In this document: positions 16,441 through 25,977 of the stretch, piece by piece
Numbering within the stretch: position 1 is the stretch's first letter
Layout: the number at the start of each line of letters is the position of its first letter
Source: Streptomyces sp. NBC_01478
GTDB lineage: Bacteria; Actinomycetota; Actinomycetes; Streptomycetales; Streptomycetaceae
DNA length: 64,000 bases
Reading direction: 5' to 3'
Assembly (NCBI RefSeq): GCF_036227225.1
Contig: NZ_CP109444.1
Location: 1,798,001 to 1,862,000 of the forward strand
Translations under genes and position numbers: made by a program
The notes under the pieces: generated by a model
The model's input: only the letters and a program-made list of their open reading frames with translations
What the model was told of the DNA's origin: nothing
Database searches by the model: none

Positions 16441-17013
16441 TCAGAGTGCGGTCGGGAGCGTCTTCCAGAGGTGCGGACGGTCGGGGGCGGCCTTGAGGGC
16501 GCTCAGCACGACCGGGTGAGGTTCAGCGTACAGTACCGGATAGTCCAGCTCATTGAACTCCGGATCGGGCACGAAGGCCAGCCGCTCACCGTCGAGGGAG
16601 AACTGCGCGTCCACGCCCGGCTTGTTGCCGCGCGGATCCTGCCGGTGCCAGGCCCCGTTGAACCGCACGGCGACCAACCCGTGCACCACGTCGAACTTCT
16701 GGTAGCAGAGCGCCGTAGGGATGTCCTCGACCCGCAGCAGCGCGGCCAGCGCGTGCGCCTTCGCGTAGCAGATGCCGGTGCCCTGCTCCAGCACGTCGGA
16801 GGCCCGCCAGGTGACGCGCGGATCACCGGAGTCCTGCGAGTGGGGAATCTCGTCCCGCACGAACTCGAAGGCCAGTCGCGCATACCCATACGAGTCCGCG
16901 GCGCCCTTGGCGAGACGCGCGGCCGTCTCCCGTACGAGGGGATGGCCATGGTCGATGACCTCGTCAGCAGCCAAGTAGGCGGACAGGTCGAGGGTGTTCT
17001 GGGTCAGCTCCAT
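16441..17013 (-). CDS. Transglutaminase-like cysteine protease fold protein
   Basis: 190 residues from ATG at 17013. The transglutaminase core is clear: GTGICYAKAHALAALLR (catalytic Cys), VVHGLVAV (His) and HRQDPRGN (Asp). It may hydrolyse or transfer amide bonds in the cytosol; there is no signal peptide. It is followed 8 bases later by the B3/B4-domain gene. Start is the first in-frame ATG before the conserved MELTQNTLDLSAYLAAD; the ribosome site is poor. Confidence 0.86.
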   Translation of the reverse strand: MELTQNTLDLSAYLAADEVIDHGHPLVRETAARLAKGAADSYGYARLAFEFVRDEIPHSQDSGDPRVTWRASDVLEQGTGICYAKAHALAALLRVEDIPTALCYQKFDVVHGLVAVRFNGAWHRQDPRGNKPGVDAQFSLDGERLAFVPDPEFNELDYPVLYAEPHPVVLSALKAAPDRPHLWKTLPTAL

Positions 17014-17099
17014 GCCTGGAGAGCATAGGAAAGCGATCACCCGAGAGTCAATGACTTTTCAGGTGACCGCATATCTATGCATGCACTGTTCGGGGTCGG

Positions 17100-18170
17100 C
17101 TAGCGGGCCATCTCCTCCTTGAGCGCCGCCACGAACGCGTCCACGTCGTCCTCGGTCGTGTCGAAGCCGCACATCCAGCGGACGTCGCCGGCGGCCTCGT
17201 CCCAGAAGTAGAAGCGGAAGCGCTGCTGAAGGCGCTCGCTCACGTCGTGCGGGAGGCGGGCGAAGACGCCGTTGGCCTGCACCGGGTAGAGGATCTCCAC
17301 GCCGTGCACCGCGCGCACGCCCTCGGCGAGGCGCTGGGCCATCTCGTTCGCGTGGCGGGCGTTGCGCAGCCACAGGTCCTTGGCGAGCAGCGCCTCCAAC
17401 TGCACCGAAACGAAGCGCATCTTGGAGGCGAGCTGCATGGACAGCTTGCGCAGGTGCTTCATGTGGCTGACGGCGTCCTGGTTGATGACGACGACCGCCT
17501 CGCCGAAGATCGCACCGTTCTTCGTCCCGCCCAGGGAGAGGATGTCGACGCCGACCGCGTTGGTGAACGTCCGCATGGGGACGTCCAGGGAGGCCGCCGC
17601 GTTGGCTATCCGGGAGCCGTCGAGGTGGACCTTCATGCCGTGCGCGTGGGCGTGGTCGCAGATCGCGCGGATCTCGTCGGGTGTGTAGAGGGTGCCGAGT
17701 TCGGTGCTCTGGGTGATCGAGACGACCTGCGGCATCGCGCGGTGCTCGTCGTCCCAGCCGTAGGCCTGCTTGTCGATCAGTTCGGGTGTGAGCTTGCCGT
17801 CCGGGGTGGGCACGGTGAGGAGCTTGAGGCCGCCCATGCGTTCGGGGGCGCCGCCCTCGTCGACGTGGATGTGCGCGCTCTCGGCGCAGATCACCGCGCC
17901 CCAGCGGTCGGTGACCGCCTGGAGGGCGACGACGTTGGCGCCGGTGCCGTTGAAGACCGGGAAGGCCTCGGCCGTGGCGCCGAAGTGGCTGCGGATGATG
18001 CCCTGGAGGTTCTCCGTGTAGTCGTCCTCGCCGTAGGCGACCTGGTGGCCGCCGTTGGCGAGGGCGAGGGCGGCCAGTACCTCGGGGTGGGCGCCGGCGT
18101 AGTTGTCGCTGGCGAAGCCGCGGATCTCCGGGTCGTGGTGGCGACGGGCGTCGGTCTTCGGAGGGTTCAC
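17100..18170 (-). CDS. Low-specificity L-threonine aldolase-type PLP enzyme
   Basis: 356 residues from GTG at 18170. It is a fold-type I PLP enzyme: FASDNYAGAHPEVLAAL start, VFNGTGANVVAL, HLDGSRIANA, and the PLP lysine in LSLGGTKNGAI. It should split L-threonine or related beta-hydroxy amino acids to glycine and an aldehyde. The start is set by a GTGA overlap with the upstream SDR stop (18167-18170), a sign of translational coupling. It is the last gene of a three-gene operon with SDR and DUF6421. Confidence 0.9.
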   Translation of the reverse strand: MNPPKTDARRHHDPEIRGFASDNYAGAHPEVLAALALANGGHQVAYGEDDYTENLQGIIRSHFGATAEAFPVFNGTGANVVALQAVTDRWGAVICAESAHIHVDEGGAPERMGGLKLLTVPTPDGKLTPELIDKQAYGWDDEHRAMPQVVSITQSTELGTLYTPDEIRAICDHAHAHGMKVHLDGSRIANAAASLDVPMRTFTNAVGVDILSLGGTKNGAIFGEAVVVINQDAVSHMKHLRKLSMQLASKMRFVSVQLEALLAKDLWLRNARHANEMAQRLAEGVRAVHGVEILYPVQANGVFARLPHDVSERLQQRFRFYFWDEAAGDVRWMCGFDTTEDDVDAFVAALKEEMAR

Positions 18171-18955
18171 GGCTTCTCGGTCAGCCACAGACGGTTTCCG
18201 TTCACTTCGGAGGCGGGCTTGTCCCAGACGCCCGCGATGGCCTCGGCGAGATCCTTGACGTCGGTGAAGCCCGCGAACTTCGCGTTCGGGCGTTCGGCGC
18301 GCATCGCGTCGTGCACCAGCGCCTTGACCACCATGACGGCCGCCGCGGAGGTGGGACCGTCCTCGCCGCCGGCCTTGCGGTAGCCGTCGGCCATCGCGAG
18401 GGTCCAGGCCTCGGCGGCGGCCTTGGAGGCGGAGTACGCGGCGTTGCCCGCGGTGGGCTTGCTGGCGCCGGCCGCGCTGATCAGGAGGTAGCGGCCGCGG
18501 TCGCTGCGCTCCAGGCCGTCGTAGAAGGCCAGGGAGGTGTGCTGCACGGTGCGGATGAGCAGCTTCTCCAGGAGGTCCCAGTCGGCGAGGTCGGTCTCGG
18601 TGAACGACGCGCTGCCGCGCCAGCCGCCGACAAGGTGGACCAGGCCGTCGATGCGGCCGAAGTCCTTCTCGATGTGCGCGGCCCAGTCGCGGGTCGCCTG
18701 CGGGTCGAGCAGGTCGACCGTGTCGCCGACGACGGTGGCGCCGCCGTGCGCGTAGCGGGCCGCGTCCACGGCCTCCGCCAGGCGCTCGGGGTGTGCGTCC
18801 GCACCGACGACGGTCGCGCCCGCCTCGGCCAGCCGCAGCAGCACCGCGTGGCCCGCGGGCCCGCCCGCTCCGGCCACCGCGATCACCGCGCCGTTGAGCG
18901 CCCCGTTCCCCATGGTCCTCGCCTCCTGAGCCACTTCTGTCGTGCGGTCGCTCAC
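18167..18955 (-). CDS. Short-chain dehydrogenase/reductase
   Basis: 262 residues, GTG at 18955 overlapping the DUF6421 stop (GTGA, 18952-18955). NAD(P)-binding motif VAVAGAGGPAGHAV is a slightly atypical TGxxxGxG; HLVGGWRG, ISAAG and YSASK (catalytic Tyr and Lys) are present. Substrate is unknown. Its overlap with genes on both sides suggests it works on the same compound as the threonine-aldolase-like enzyme, perhaps oxidising or reducing a hydroxy-acid or aldehyde product. Confidence 0.9.
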   Translation of the reverse strand: MSDRTTEVAQEARTMGNGALNGAVIAVAGAGGPAGHAVLLRLAEAGATVVGADAHPERLAEAVDAARYAHGGATVVGDTVDLLDPQATRDWAAHIEKDFGRIDGLVHLVGGWRGSASFTETDLADWDLLEKLLIRTVQHTSLAFYDGLERSDRGRYLLISAAGASKPTAGNAAYSASKAAAEAWTLAMADGYRKAGGEDGPTSAAAVMVVKALVHDAMRAERPNAKFAGFTDVKDLAEAIAGVWDKPASEVNGNRLWLTEKP

Positions 18956-20349
18956 GCGGCGACCTGCTCTGCGCTCTCCACCCGGATGCCCTTGGTCGAG
19001 GCGATCACGTTCTTGAGCTTCTTGGAGAGTGCCTCATAGAACATGCTCAGCGGAAACTCGTCCGGAAGCACGTCATCCACGAGTTTCCGCGGCGGCTGGC
19101 TCAGGTCCAGGGCGTCGGGGCCCTTGGCCCACTTGGAGCCCGGGTGCGGGGCGAGATAGGTCGCGACCAGGTCGTAGGCCTTGAACCAGTGGACGAGCTT
19201 GGGACGGTCGATGCCGGCGCGGTAGAGGTCCTCGATCTCGGCGCACAGCCGGTTGGTGACCTCGGGGGCGCGCTGCCAGTCGATGTGCAGCTTGTTGTCG
19301 GTCCAGCGGACGACGTCGTGCTGGTGCAGGTAGGCGAAGAGGAGCTGGCCGCCGAGTCCGTCGTAGTTGCGGACCCGCTCACCGGTGACCGGGAAGCGGA
19401 ACATGCGGTCGCAGAGGACCGCGTACTGCACGTCACGGGCCTGCGGGACGCCGTCGGCCTCCAGCTTCACGGCCTCCTTGAAGGCGGTGAGGTCGCAGCG
19501 CAGCTCTTCGAGGCCGTACATCCAGAACGGCTGGCGCTGCTTGATCATGAACGGGTCGAAGGGCAGGTCACCGTGGCTGTGGGTGCGGTCGTGGACCATG
19601 TCCCACAGGACGAAGGCCTCCTCGCAGCGCTTCTGGTCGTCGACCATCGTGGCGATGTCCTCGGGCAGTTCCATGCCCAGGATGTCCACGGCGGCCTCGG
19701 TCACCCGGCGGAAGCGGGCGGCCTCGCGGTCACAGAAGATGCCACCCCAGGAGAATCGTTCCGGCGCCTGGCGTACGGCGATGGTCTCCGGGAAGAGCAC
19801 GGCCGAGTTGGTGTCGTAGCCGGCCGTGAAGTCCTCGAAGGTGATCCCGCAGAACAGCGGGTTGTCGTAGCGCGTCGCCTCCAGCTCGGCCAGCCAGTCG
19901 GGCCAGACCATGCGCAGGACGACCGCCTCGACGTTGCGGTCCGGGTTGCCGTTCTGCGTGTACATCGGGAAGACGACCAGGTGCTGGAGTCCGTCCCGGC
20001 GGTTCGCGGCGGGCTGGAAGGCCAGCAGCGAGTCGAGGAAGTCGGGCACCTGGAAGCCGTCGTCGGCCCACCGCGTCAGGTCCCTGACCAGTGCGGCGTG
20101 GTAGGCGGCATCATGCGGGAGCAGCGGGGAGAGGTCCTCGACGGCGCCCGTCACCCGGCGCACGGCGTACTCGGCGTCCGCGCGGTCCGGGGCGCCCTCG
20201 GCCGCGAAGTCGATCGACCCGTCCTTCGACTGCCATGGCCGGATCCGCTCCACGGCGTCCTTGAGCACGGGCCACGCCGGATGCTCGACCACCCTGGTCA
20301 CGGGAGCAAGCCGCTCCTCGGCACCCACCCGCACAAGAATTTCCGTCAT
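18952..20349 (-). CDS. DUF6421 family protein
   Basis: 465 residues from ATG at 20349 with GGAGGG just upstream. It is a large soluble protein with no known catalytic domain that I can name. Dense conserved-looking stretches include WDMVHDRTHSHGDLPFDPF (two His and two Asp that could bind a metal) and QRQPFWMYGLEELRCDL. It is the first gene of an operon whose stops and starts overlap twice (DUF6421-SDR-aldolase), so it may be an uncharacterised enzyme of the same pathway. Function is unknown. Confidence 0.82.
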   Translation of the reverse strand: MTEILVRVGAEERLAPVTRVVEHPAWPVLKDAVERIRPWQSKDGSIDFAAEGAPDRADAEYAVRRVTGAVEDLSPLLPHDAAYHAALVRDLTRWADDGFQVPDFLDSLLAFQPAANRRDGLQHLVVFPMYTQNGNPDRNVEAVVLRMVWPDWLAELEATRYDNPLFCGITFEDFTAGYDTNSAVLFPETIAVRQAPERFSWGGIFCDREAARFRRVTEAAVDILGMELPEDIATMVDDQKRCEEAFVLWDMVHDRTHSHGDLPFDPFMIKQRQPFWMYGLEELRCDLTAFKEAVKLEADGVPQARDVQYAVLCDRMFRFPVTGERVRNYDGLGGQLLFAYLHQHDVVRWTDNKLHIDWQRAPEVTNRLCAEIEDLYRAGIDRPKLVHWFKAYDLVATYLAPHPGSKWAKGPDALDLSQPPRKLVDDVLPDEFPLSMFYEALSKKLKNVIASTKGIRVESAEQVAA

Positions 20350-20744
20350 GTCCCACCCTCCACAGGAGAACCTCGCGTATGGACAGCGTATGTGTTCATG
20401 GTTTCTCCCAGCAAGGGGAGCCTCCGCAATTTATCCTGCGCCTTCCGTCTGTCACCGCTTTTTTTCCTGCCGGACACAGAGACGGCGATTACTTCCGCTG
20501 TGGCGGGGTAGGCAGGCGGGCGCCCTCTCCCGAGGGCCGGTTTCGGTCAACGCCAGCGGGACTCGCCCACGGTCGGGTGACGGCGTCGCACAGTAGGCTC
20601 GAAGCGCACCCCGAATCCGCCGTGTACGCGCGGGTACAACGCCGGGCCCGGCCGTTAGGCTGCGGCTCTGCCGCGTGGACGCCGATGTCCGGCCGCGCCA
20701 CGCGCGCGTGTGCCGAGCCGCCGTCGACGGAAGCGAGTCGAACC
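20350..20744. other. Intergenic region (395 bp) between the DUF6421 operon and GDPD
   Basis: No gene is supported here. The left part must hold the promoter of the minus-strand DUF6421 operon; no convincing pair of hexamers stands out. A run of seven T at 20460-20466 is notable in such GC-rich DNA. TAGGCT at 20656-20661 could be the -10 for GDPD, giving a 5' leader of about 77 bases. Confidence 0.6.
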
Positions 20745-21428
20745 TTGAACTTCCTCACCATCGGTCACCGCGGAGTCATGGGTCTCGAACCCGAGAACAC
20801 GCTCCGTTCCTTCGTCGCCGCCGAGCAGGCCGGCCTCGATGTCATCGAACTCGATCTGCATCTGAGCAGCGACGGCGCCCTCGTCGTCATGCACGACGCC
20901 GACGTGGACCGTACGACCGACGGGACCGGTCCGATCGCCGAGCGGACCCTCGACGAGCTGCGGACCCTGGACGCGGGCCGCGGCGAGCGCGTGCCCGTCT
21001 TCGAAGAGGTACTGGACGCCGTCAAGTCACCGATCCAGGCCGAGATCAAGGACCTGGCGGCGGCGCGGGCGCTGGCCGAGGTCATGCACCGGCGGAACCT
21101 GGTCGAGCGGGTCGAGGTGTCCTCGTTCCACGACGAGGCGATCGCGGAGATCGCCCGTCTGGTGCCCGGCGTACGCACCGCGCTGATCGCCGGCCGCTTC
21201 GGCCCCGAGGTGGTGGAGCGCGCCACGGAAGCCGGTGCCGAAACGGTCTGCCTCAACATCCGCCGACTGACCCTGGAGGTCGTCGAGGCGGCCCGCAAGG
21301 CGGACCTGAGGATCATCGGCTGGGTGGTGAACACCCAGGACCAGCTACGGCTCGTCCGCGCCCTGGGCCTGGACGGCGCGACCACCGACTACCCGGAGAT
21401 CAAACGCACGGGCCGCTTCACCGCGTGA
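20745..21428 (+). CDS. Glycerophosphodiester phosphodiesterase
   Basis: 227 residues from TTG at 20745, the only plausible in-frame start (GGAAG about 12 bases upstream). It begins FLTIGHRGVMGLEPENTLRSF, the GDPD signature with HR and ENT, then IELDLHLSSDGALVVMHDADVDRTT (metal-binding E, D and catalytic H). Ends VNTQDQLRLVRALGLDGATTDYPE. It should release glycerol-3-phosphate from glycerophosphodiesters in the cytosol. It stands alone. Confidence 0.9.
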   Translation: MNFLTIGHRGVMGLEPENTLRSFVAAEQAGLDVIELDLHLSSDGALVVMHDADVDRTTDGTGPIAERTLDELRTLDAGRGERVPVFEEVLDAVKSPIQAEIKDLAAARALAEVMHRRNLVERVEVSSFHDEAIAEIARLVPGVRTALIAGRFGPEVVERATEAGAETVCLNIRRLTLEVVEAARKADLRIIGWVVNTQDQLRLVRALGLDGATTDYPEIKRTGRFTA

Positions 21429-21431
21429 GGA

Positions 21432-21971
21432 CTACGCGAGTTCCTTGACCAGCAGCTCGAACTGCAGGTCGTCGCGCTGCGGAACACCGAACCGCTCGTC
21501 GCCGTACGGGAACGGGGTCATCCGGCCCGTACGGCGATAGCCGCGGCGCTCGTACCAGGCGATGAGGTCGTTCCGTACGGAGATCACGGTCATGTGCATC
21601 TCCCCCACGCCCCAGGTCTCCCCGGCCGCGCGCTCCGCCTCCGCGATGATCACCTTGCCGAGGCCGCCGCCCTGGAGCTGCGGACTCACCGCGAACATCC
21701 CGAAGTAGGCGTGGTCGCCGCGGTGTTCGAGCTGGCAGCACGCGACGACCCGGCCCTCGCGTTCGACGACCAGCAGTCGGCTGTCGGGCGACTTGATGAC
21801 CGCGAGCACACCCTCGGGGTCGGTCCGCTGCCCTTCGAGGATGTCCGCCTCGGTGGTCCAACCCGCCCGGCTGGCGTCCCCCCGGTAGGCCGACTCGATC
21901 AGCACGACCAACGCGTCCACATCTGCGTCGGTGGCGTCGCGGAAAGTCAGTCCGGTGGCGGCGGTGTCCAT
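21432..21971 (-). CDS. GNAT-family N-acetyltransferase
   Basis: 179 residues from ATG at 21971 (GGAG about 12 bases upstream). The acetyl-CoA binding motif is SPQLQGGGLGKVIIAEAER, followed by MTVISVRNDLIAWYERRGYRRTGR near the end. Substrate is unknown. It converges on GDPD with three bases between stops. Confidence 0.88.
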   Translation of the reverse strand: MDTAATGLTFRDATDADVDALVVLIESAYRGDASRAGWTTEADILEGQRTDPEGVLAVIKSPDSRLLVVEREGRVVACCQLEHRGDHAYFGMFAVSPQLQGGGLGKVIIAEAERAAGETWGVGEMHMTVISVRNDLIAWYERRGYRRTGRMTPFPYGDERFGVPQRDDLQFELLVKELA

Positions 21972-22034
21972 GGTGCACAACTCCGATCAGAGGCGCGGCT
22001 CAAGCAGAGACGAGAGTAACGCGGCCCCGGCGAC

Positions 22035-22040
22035 TAGGCT
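22035..22040 (+). promoter_or_regulatory. -10 box of a leaderless VOC gene
   Basis: TAGGCT lies 8 bases before the ATG at 22049, the position expected for a transcript starting at the start codon. No ribosome site is present. Confidence 0.5.
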
Positions 22041-22048
22041 CCGGCCGC

Positions 22049-22444
22049 ATGGTGCACGTACTGAGCAGCCGTATCCTGCTCCGCCCCACCGACCCCGACC
22101 GCTCCCGCGCCTTCTACGGCGACCTGTTGGGGCTGCCCGTCTGCCGCGAGTTCGGCACCGGACCGGAACGCGGGACCGTCTACTTCCTCGGCGGAGGTTT
22201 CCTGGAGGTCTCCGGGCGCTCGGACACCCCGCCCTCCCCCGCCGCCGTACAGCTCTGGTTGCAGGTCGCGGACGCGCGTTCCGCGCACGACGAACTGCGG
22301 GCGAAGGGGGTCGAGATCGTCCGACCGCCGCTGAAGGAGCCCTGGGGACTGGTCGAGATGTGGCTCGCGGACCCGGACGGAACGCAGATCGTCCTGGTGG
22401 AGGTACCGGCCGACCATCCGCTGCGGTACCGGCCGGGGATCTAG
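22049..22444 (+). CDS. VOC-family (glyoxalase/bleomycin-resistance fold) protein
   Basis: 131 residues, one VOC domain: LSSRILLRPTDPDRSRAFYGDLLGLP at the start, FLGGGFLEVSG, and LADPDGTQIVLVEVP near the end. The ligand or reaction is unknown. There is no ribosome site; TAGGCT 8 bases upstream implies a leaderless transcript. Confidence 0.86.
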   Translation: MVHVLSSRILLRPTDPDRSRAFYGDLLGLPVCREFGTGPERGTVYFLGGGFLEVSGRSDTPPSPAAVQLWLQVADARSAHDELRAKGVEIVRPPLKEPWGLVEMWLADPDGTQIVLVEVPADHPLRYRPGI

Positions 22445-22540
22445 GTCTACGGCGGGCAGGGCGCCCTTCCGCGCCGGATGGCCGGGGTGACGGCCCGGGC
22501 TTAGCGTGCTGGGAGGGGAGCTTTCTGCGGAAGGAACGCC

Positions 22541-23305
22541 ATGAAGCTCGACAGGCCGGTGACCGGCGGGCCCTGCTGGACCGAGCTCGGGACCAGTGAT
22601 CCGGAGGCGGCCAAGCGGTTCTACTCGACCTTGTTCGGCTGGCGTCCGGAGACCGATCCCCGGCCGGAGGCTGGCGGTTACACGGTCGCGCATGTCGGGG
22701 AGGCGGCGGTCGCCGCGCTGACCCCGCTGTTCCAGGAGTCGCAGCCGGTGGCGTGGAACGTGTCGTTCGCCGTGGCGGACTCCGACGCGACCGCGGAGAA
22801 GGTGCGCGCGGCGGGCGGAACCCTGCTGATGGAACCGATCGACGTGTTCGACATCGGGCGCTTCGCGGTCGCCCTGGACCCGGGCGGCGCCGCGTTCCAG
22901 ATGTGGCAGGCGCGGACCTTCCCGGGCGCCGGGCTGTTCAACTCGCCCGGCGCGCTGGGCTGGGTGGAGTTGCTGACGCGGGCGCCGGAGCGGGCGGAGA
23001 GCTTCTACACGACGGTGTTCGGCTGGACCGTCCGCCCCTCGGAGCACTACCCGCAGTGGGGCATCGACGGCGCCGACTTCGGCGGCATGATGACGATGGA
23101 CGAGAAGTTCCCGCCGGAGGTGACGCCGCACTGGCTGCCGTACTTCGCCGTGACCGACGTCTACACGACGGCCGCCTCGGCGACGGAGGCGGGCGGCACG
23201 GTCCTCATGGCGCCCACGTCCATCGCCGACGTCCGGCGGATCGCGGTGCTGCGGGATCCGCAGGGGGCGGTGTTCGGGGTGTACGCGGCGGGCGAGGAGG
23301 GCTGA
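22541..23305 (+). CDS. Two-domain VOC-family protein
   Basis: 254 residues from ATG at 22541 with GGAAGGA upstream. Two VOC halves: PCWTELGTSDPEAAKRFYSTLFGW (about 11-120) and GWVELLTRAPERAESFYTTVFGW (about 140-250). This layout matches the CFP30B/27-kDa antigen group. Reaction unknown. It converges on the large glycosidase. Confidence 0.87.
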   Translation: MKLDRPVTGGPCWTELGTSDPEAAKRFYSTLFGWRPETDPRPEAGGYTVAHVGEAAVAALTPLFQESQPVAWNVSFAVADSDATAEKVRAAGGTLLMEPIDVFDIGRFAVALDPGGAAFQMWQARTFPGAGLFNSPGALGWVELLTRAPERAESFYTTVFGWTVRPSEHYPQWGIDGADFGGMMTMDEKFPPEVTPHWLPYFAVTDVYTTAASATEAGGTVLMAPTSIADVRRIAVLRDPQGAVFGVYAAGEEG

Positions 23306-23331
23306 GGCGACGCCCTCCCCACCGCCCTTCT

Positions 23332-25917
23332 TCACGCCAGCGGCGTCACCGTCACGCGGTCGATCACCGGTGCGTACGCGGAGCGTTGGCCGTACTGGTT
23401 CCTGGACCGACCGTCGTGGTCCGGGAGTTCGTCTGCGGTGAAGGTGAGGGTGTTGGTGCCCTCGTCGAGGGTGACCGGGACGGAGAGGTCCTGGAAGTTG
23501 TTGAAGTGGAAGGTCGTCGGGAACAACACGCGTTGCGGGGCGGCCCCGTTGACCGCGATGTCCGCGTGGCGGCAGACCGGGTCCGGGTTGTAGTGGGTGG
23601 CGGGTGCCTGCTCGCCGTTGGAGTAGCGGATCGTCAGCGCGTGACGGCCGGCCCGCGCCGCCGTCACCGTGAGGGTGAGCGCGTTCGCGGGGCCGGCGCC
23701 GATGCCGTCGACGGCCTTGCCGCCCGTGGCGAAGGTGTGGGCGCCGGTGACCCGTGCGCCGCCGGTCGTGGTGCCCTCTTCGGCGGGGTGCGTCGAGGTG
23801 GGGAGGAGGCCGCGTGAGGGGCCTGCCTGGAGACGGTCGAGGACGAGTCGGTCCGAGGTGCCGGTGATGGTGATCTTGTTGATGCCCGACGCCAGGAACA
23901 CAGGGACGGGGGATTGTTCAACAATCCCCACATACTCTCCGTTGATCGTCAACTCGCCCTCCCCGGAGCCGATCCGGTCGACGGTCACGGTCGCCTCCCC
24001 GTCGTCCTCCGCGTGCACCCAGAAGGTGGCGGTGCCGCCCCGTGGCAGTACGACGACACCGGGACCGGAGGCTCCGGGCTGCCCGTGGTCGACGCGTGCG
24101 CCGCCGCCCAGGGCTGCGAACTCGGCGTCGTACAGCGCGGGCGCGGTGACATGGTCGTCGCGCAGGGCGAGGTCGAGCCGGTCGACGACCGCGTCGCCCC
24201 GTGTGACACCGAGGTCGGGGTCCTGGGCGGCAAGGGTGATCGTGTGCGGGCCGGCGGTGAGCTCGACCCGGGTGTCGGTGTGACCCCAGACCGCCCACTT
24301 GTAGCCGAGCGGCAGCCTGAGTTCCCGCGGGTGCCCGCCGTCGACGCGGAGGAAGACATTGGTGGGTCCCTGCTCGCGCACCGCGTCGGCCAGGTTGTAC
24401 GAGTTGGCGAAGACGCGCACGTCGTACGTCCCGTCCCGCGGGACCTCCACGGAGAAGACGAGCACACCGTCGGAACCGGTACGGAGTCCGCCCACGTGGT
24501 AGCCGGTCGAGCCCGCGAACCTGTCGACGTCGGACGGGGACCCCTCGGGCCCGTTCAAGGAGTGGCCGTCGCCGATGTAGGCCGCGTCCTCCGCCTGGTA
24601 CGAGCGCCGCCAGCCGACCGAGGGCGGAAGCGCCGCGGCCCCGTTGCCGCCCGGGGACAGGATCACCTGGTACGCCGACATCTCCTCCAGGTCCGTCAGA
24701 CGCAGCGTCACTTTGCCGTTCACGACGGTGAGTTCGTGCTCGGCGAGCCTCAACGGCTGTGCGGAGGAGCCGACTTGGCCCGTCCAGGGGATCTCCAGGA
24801 GCCGCGCGTGGACGGTCGTACCGAAGACTTCGGGGTCGACGTGCTCGAACACGACGTCCGCCGCTCCGCCCGTGCCGCCGAGCAGCAGCCGCGCCTGTCG
24901 CTTGGCCCGGTCGAACGCGGCGACGCCCTGCAGCGTGTACTGGACGTTGGGGTGGGGTGCGGTGACCTGGACGGTGTGGCCGGTGAACTGCCCGTAGGCG
25001 TTGAACAGCCACCACTGGCCGTTGCCCTTGTTGGCCTCCACCACCGAGTCGTTGAGGTTGCCGTCGATGTTCCAGTACGCCATGTCGGCGTCGACCTTGG
25101 ATTCCTCGATCGCGGCGATCCACTGGATCATCTGGCCCGGCACGGAGACGTGGTAGTTGTGCGCGTACTCGTTGATGTTGACGGGCAGCGGGCCGATGCC
25201 CAACTCCCGTTCCAGCGCACGGTACTTGGCGACGTTCGTGCGGATCTCGTCCGGCGAGGACAGCTCGTGCCAGGTGACGACGTCGGGCAGGACGTCCTCG
25301 GCCTTGGCGAACTCCAGGAAGTCCTTGACCTCGTCGTACAGTTCGCAGGTGTTGGGGCCGGCGATGCGGGCACCGGGGTCGAGTTCCTTGACGATGCGGT
25401 AGAGGTCCCGCCAGGCGGCGAAGTAGTGGGTCGGGTCGGTGCGCCACGAGGTCCCGTCGTGGCTCCACTCCTCCGTGCCGTACATGTTGCCCTCGGGCTC
25501 GTTGAACGGGACGTACACGACATGGGACCTGTACGCGCCGAGCGTCAGTATCTGGTCGACCTGCCGGCGGACACGTGCCGTGAAGTCGGCGAGGCGCTCG
25601 GCTCCGGTGGCGCCGGGCCATTCGTAGGGGAAGCCGCGGTAGATGTCGGTCATGTAGACGTAGACGTCCCGGCCGCCCGCCTCGACGAAGGGGCGCAGGA
25701 TCTCCAGGGCGTCGGCGCCCGGGTGCTGGATGCCGTCCTGGGCCTTGGTGGAGACCGTGCGGACGTACATGCCCTCCACGGCGTTGCGGCTGGGGACGCC
25801 GTCGCCGTAGAGGCCGTAGAGCGTGCCGCTCGCGCCTCCGTGGAAGGGGCCCGTGTCGGTGCCGAGGTCGACGGTGAGGTTCCCGGAGGTGGGGGCGGCG
25901 GAGGCTTCGGCTGCCAC
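23332..25917 (-). CDS. Large clan GH-A glycoside hydrolase with C-terminal carbohydrate-binding modules
   Basis: 861 residues from GTG at 25917, with AAGGGA 8 bases upstream. The N-terminal half is a TIM-barrel retaining glycosidase: VYVPFNEPEGN puts the acid/base Glu at 140 and PVNINEYAHN the nucleophile Glu at 250, as in GH39-like clan-A enzymes. A beta-domain follows, then CBM35/CBM6-like modules from about 445 on (DRFAGSTGYHVGGLR, VRVFANSYNLADAVREQG, HALTIRYSNGEQAPATHYNPD). Oddly there is no signal peptide from this start, while the CBMs suggest an outside substrate. A promoter is visible at 25978-26007. Confidence 0.82.
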   Translation of the reverse strand: MAAEASAAPTSGNLTVDLGTDTGPFHGGASGTLYGLYGDGVPSRNAVEGMYVRTVSTKAQDGIQHPGADALEILRPFVEAGGRDVYVYMTDIYRGFPYEWPGATGAERLADFTARVRRQVDQILTLGAYRSHVVYVPFNEPEGNMYGTEEWSHDGTSWRTDPTHYFAAWRDLYRIVKELDPGARIAGPNTCELYDEVKDFLEFAKAEDVLPDVVTWHELSSPDEIRTNVAKYRALERELGIGPLPVNINEYAHNYHVSVPGQMIQWIAAIEESKVDADMAYWNIDGNLNDSVVEANKGNGQWWLFNAYGQFTGHTVQVTAPHPNVQYTLQGVAAFDRAKRQARLLLGGTGGAADVVFEHVDPEVFGTTVHARLLEIPWTGQVGSSAQPLRLAEHELTVVNGKVTLRLTDLEEMSAYQVILSPGGNGAAALPPSVGWRRSYQAEDAAYIGDGHSLNGPEGSPSDVDRFAGSTGYHVGGLRTGSDGVLVFSVEVPRDGTYDVRVFANSYNLADAVREQGPTNVFLRVDGGHPRELRLPLGYKWAVWGHTDTRVELTAGPHTITLAAQDPDLGVTRGDAVVDRLDLALRDDHVTAPALYDAEFAALGGGARVDHGQPGASGPGVVVLPRGGTATFWVHAEDDGEATVTVDRIGSGEGELTINGEYVGIVEQSPVPVFLASGINKITITGTSDRLVLDRLQAGPSRGLLPTSTHPAEEGTTTGGARVTGAHTFATGGKAVDGIGAGPANALTLTVTAARAGRHALTIRYSNGEQAPATHYNPDPVCRHADIAVNGAAPQRVLFPTTFHFNNFQDLSVPVTLDEGTNTLTFTADELPDHDGRSRNQYGQRSAYAPVIDRVTVTPLA

Positions 25918-25977
25918 GGCATCAATCCCTTGTTCGACATGTCGTACGCCTGTCGGCTTCCCGAACCGACCTGGTCG

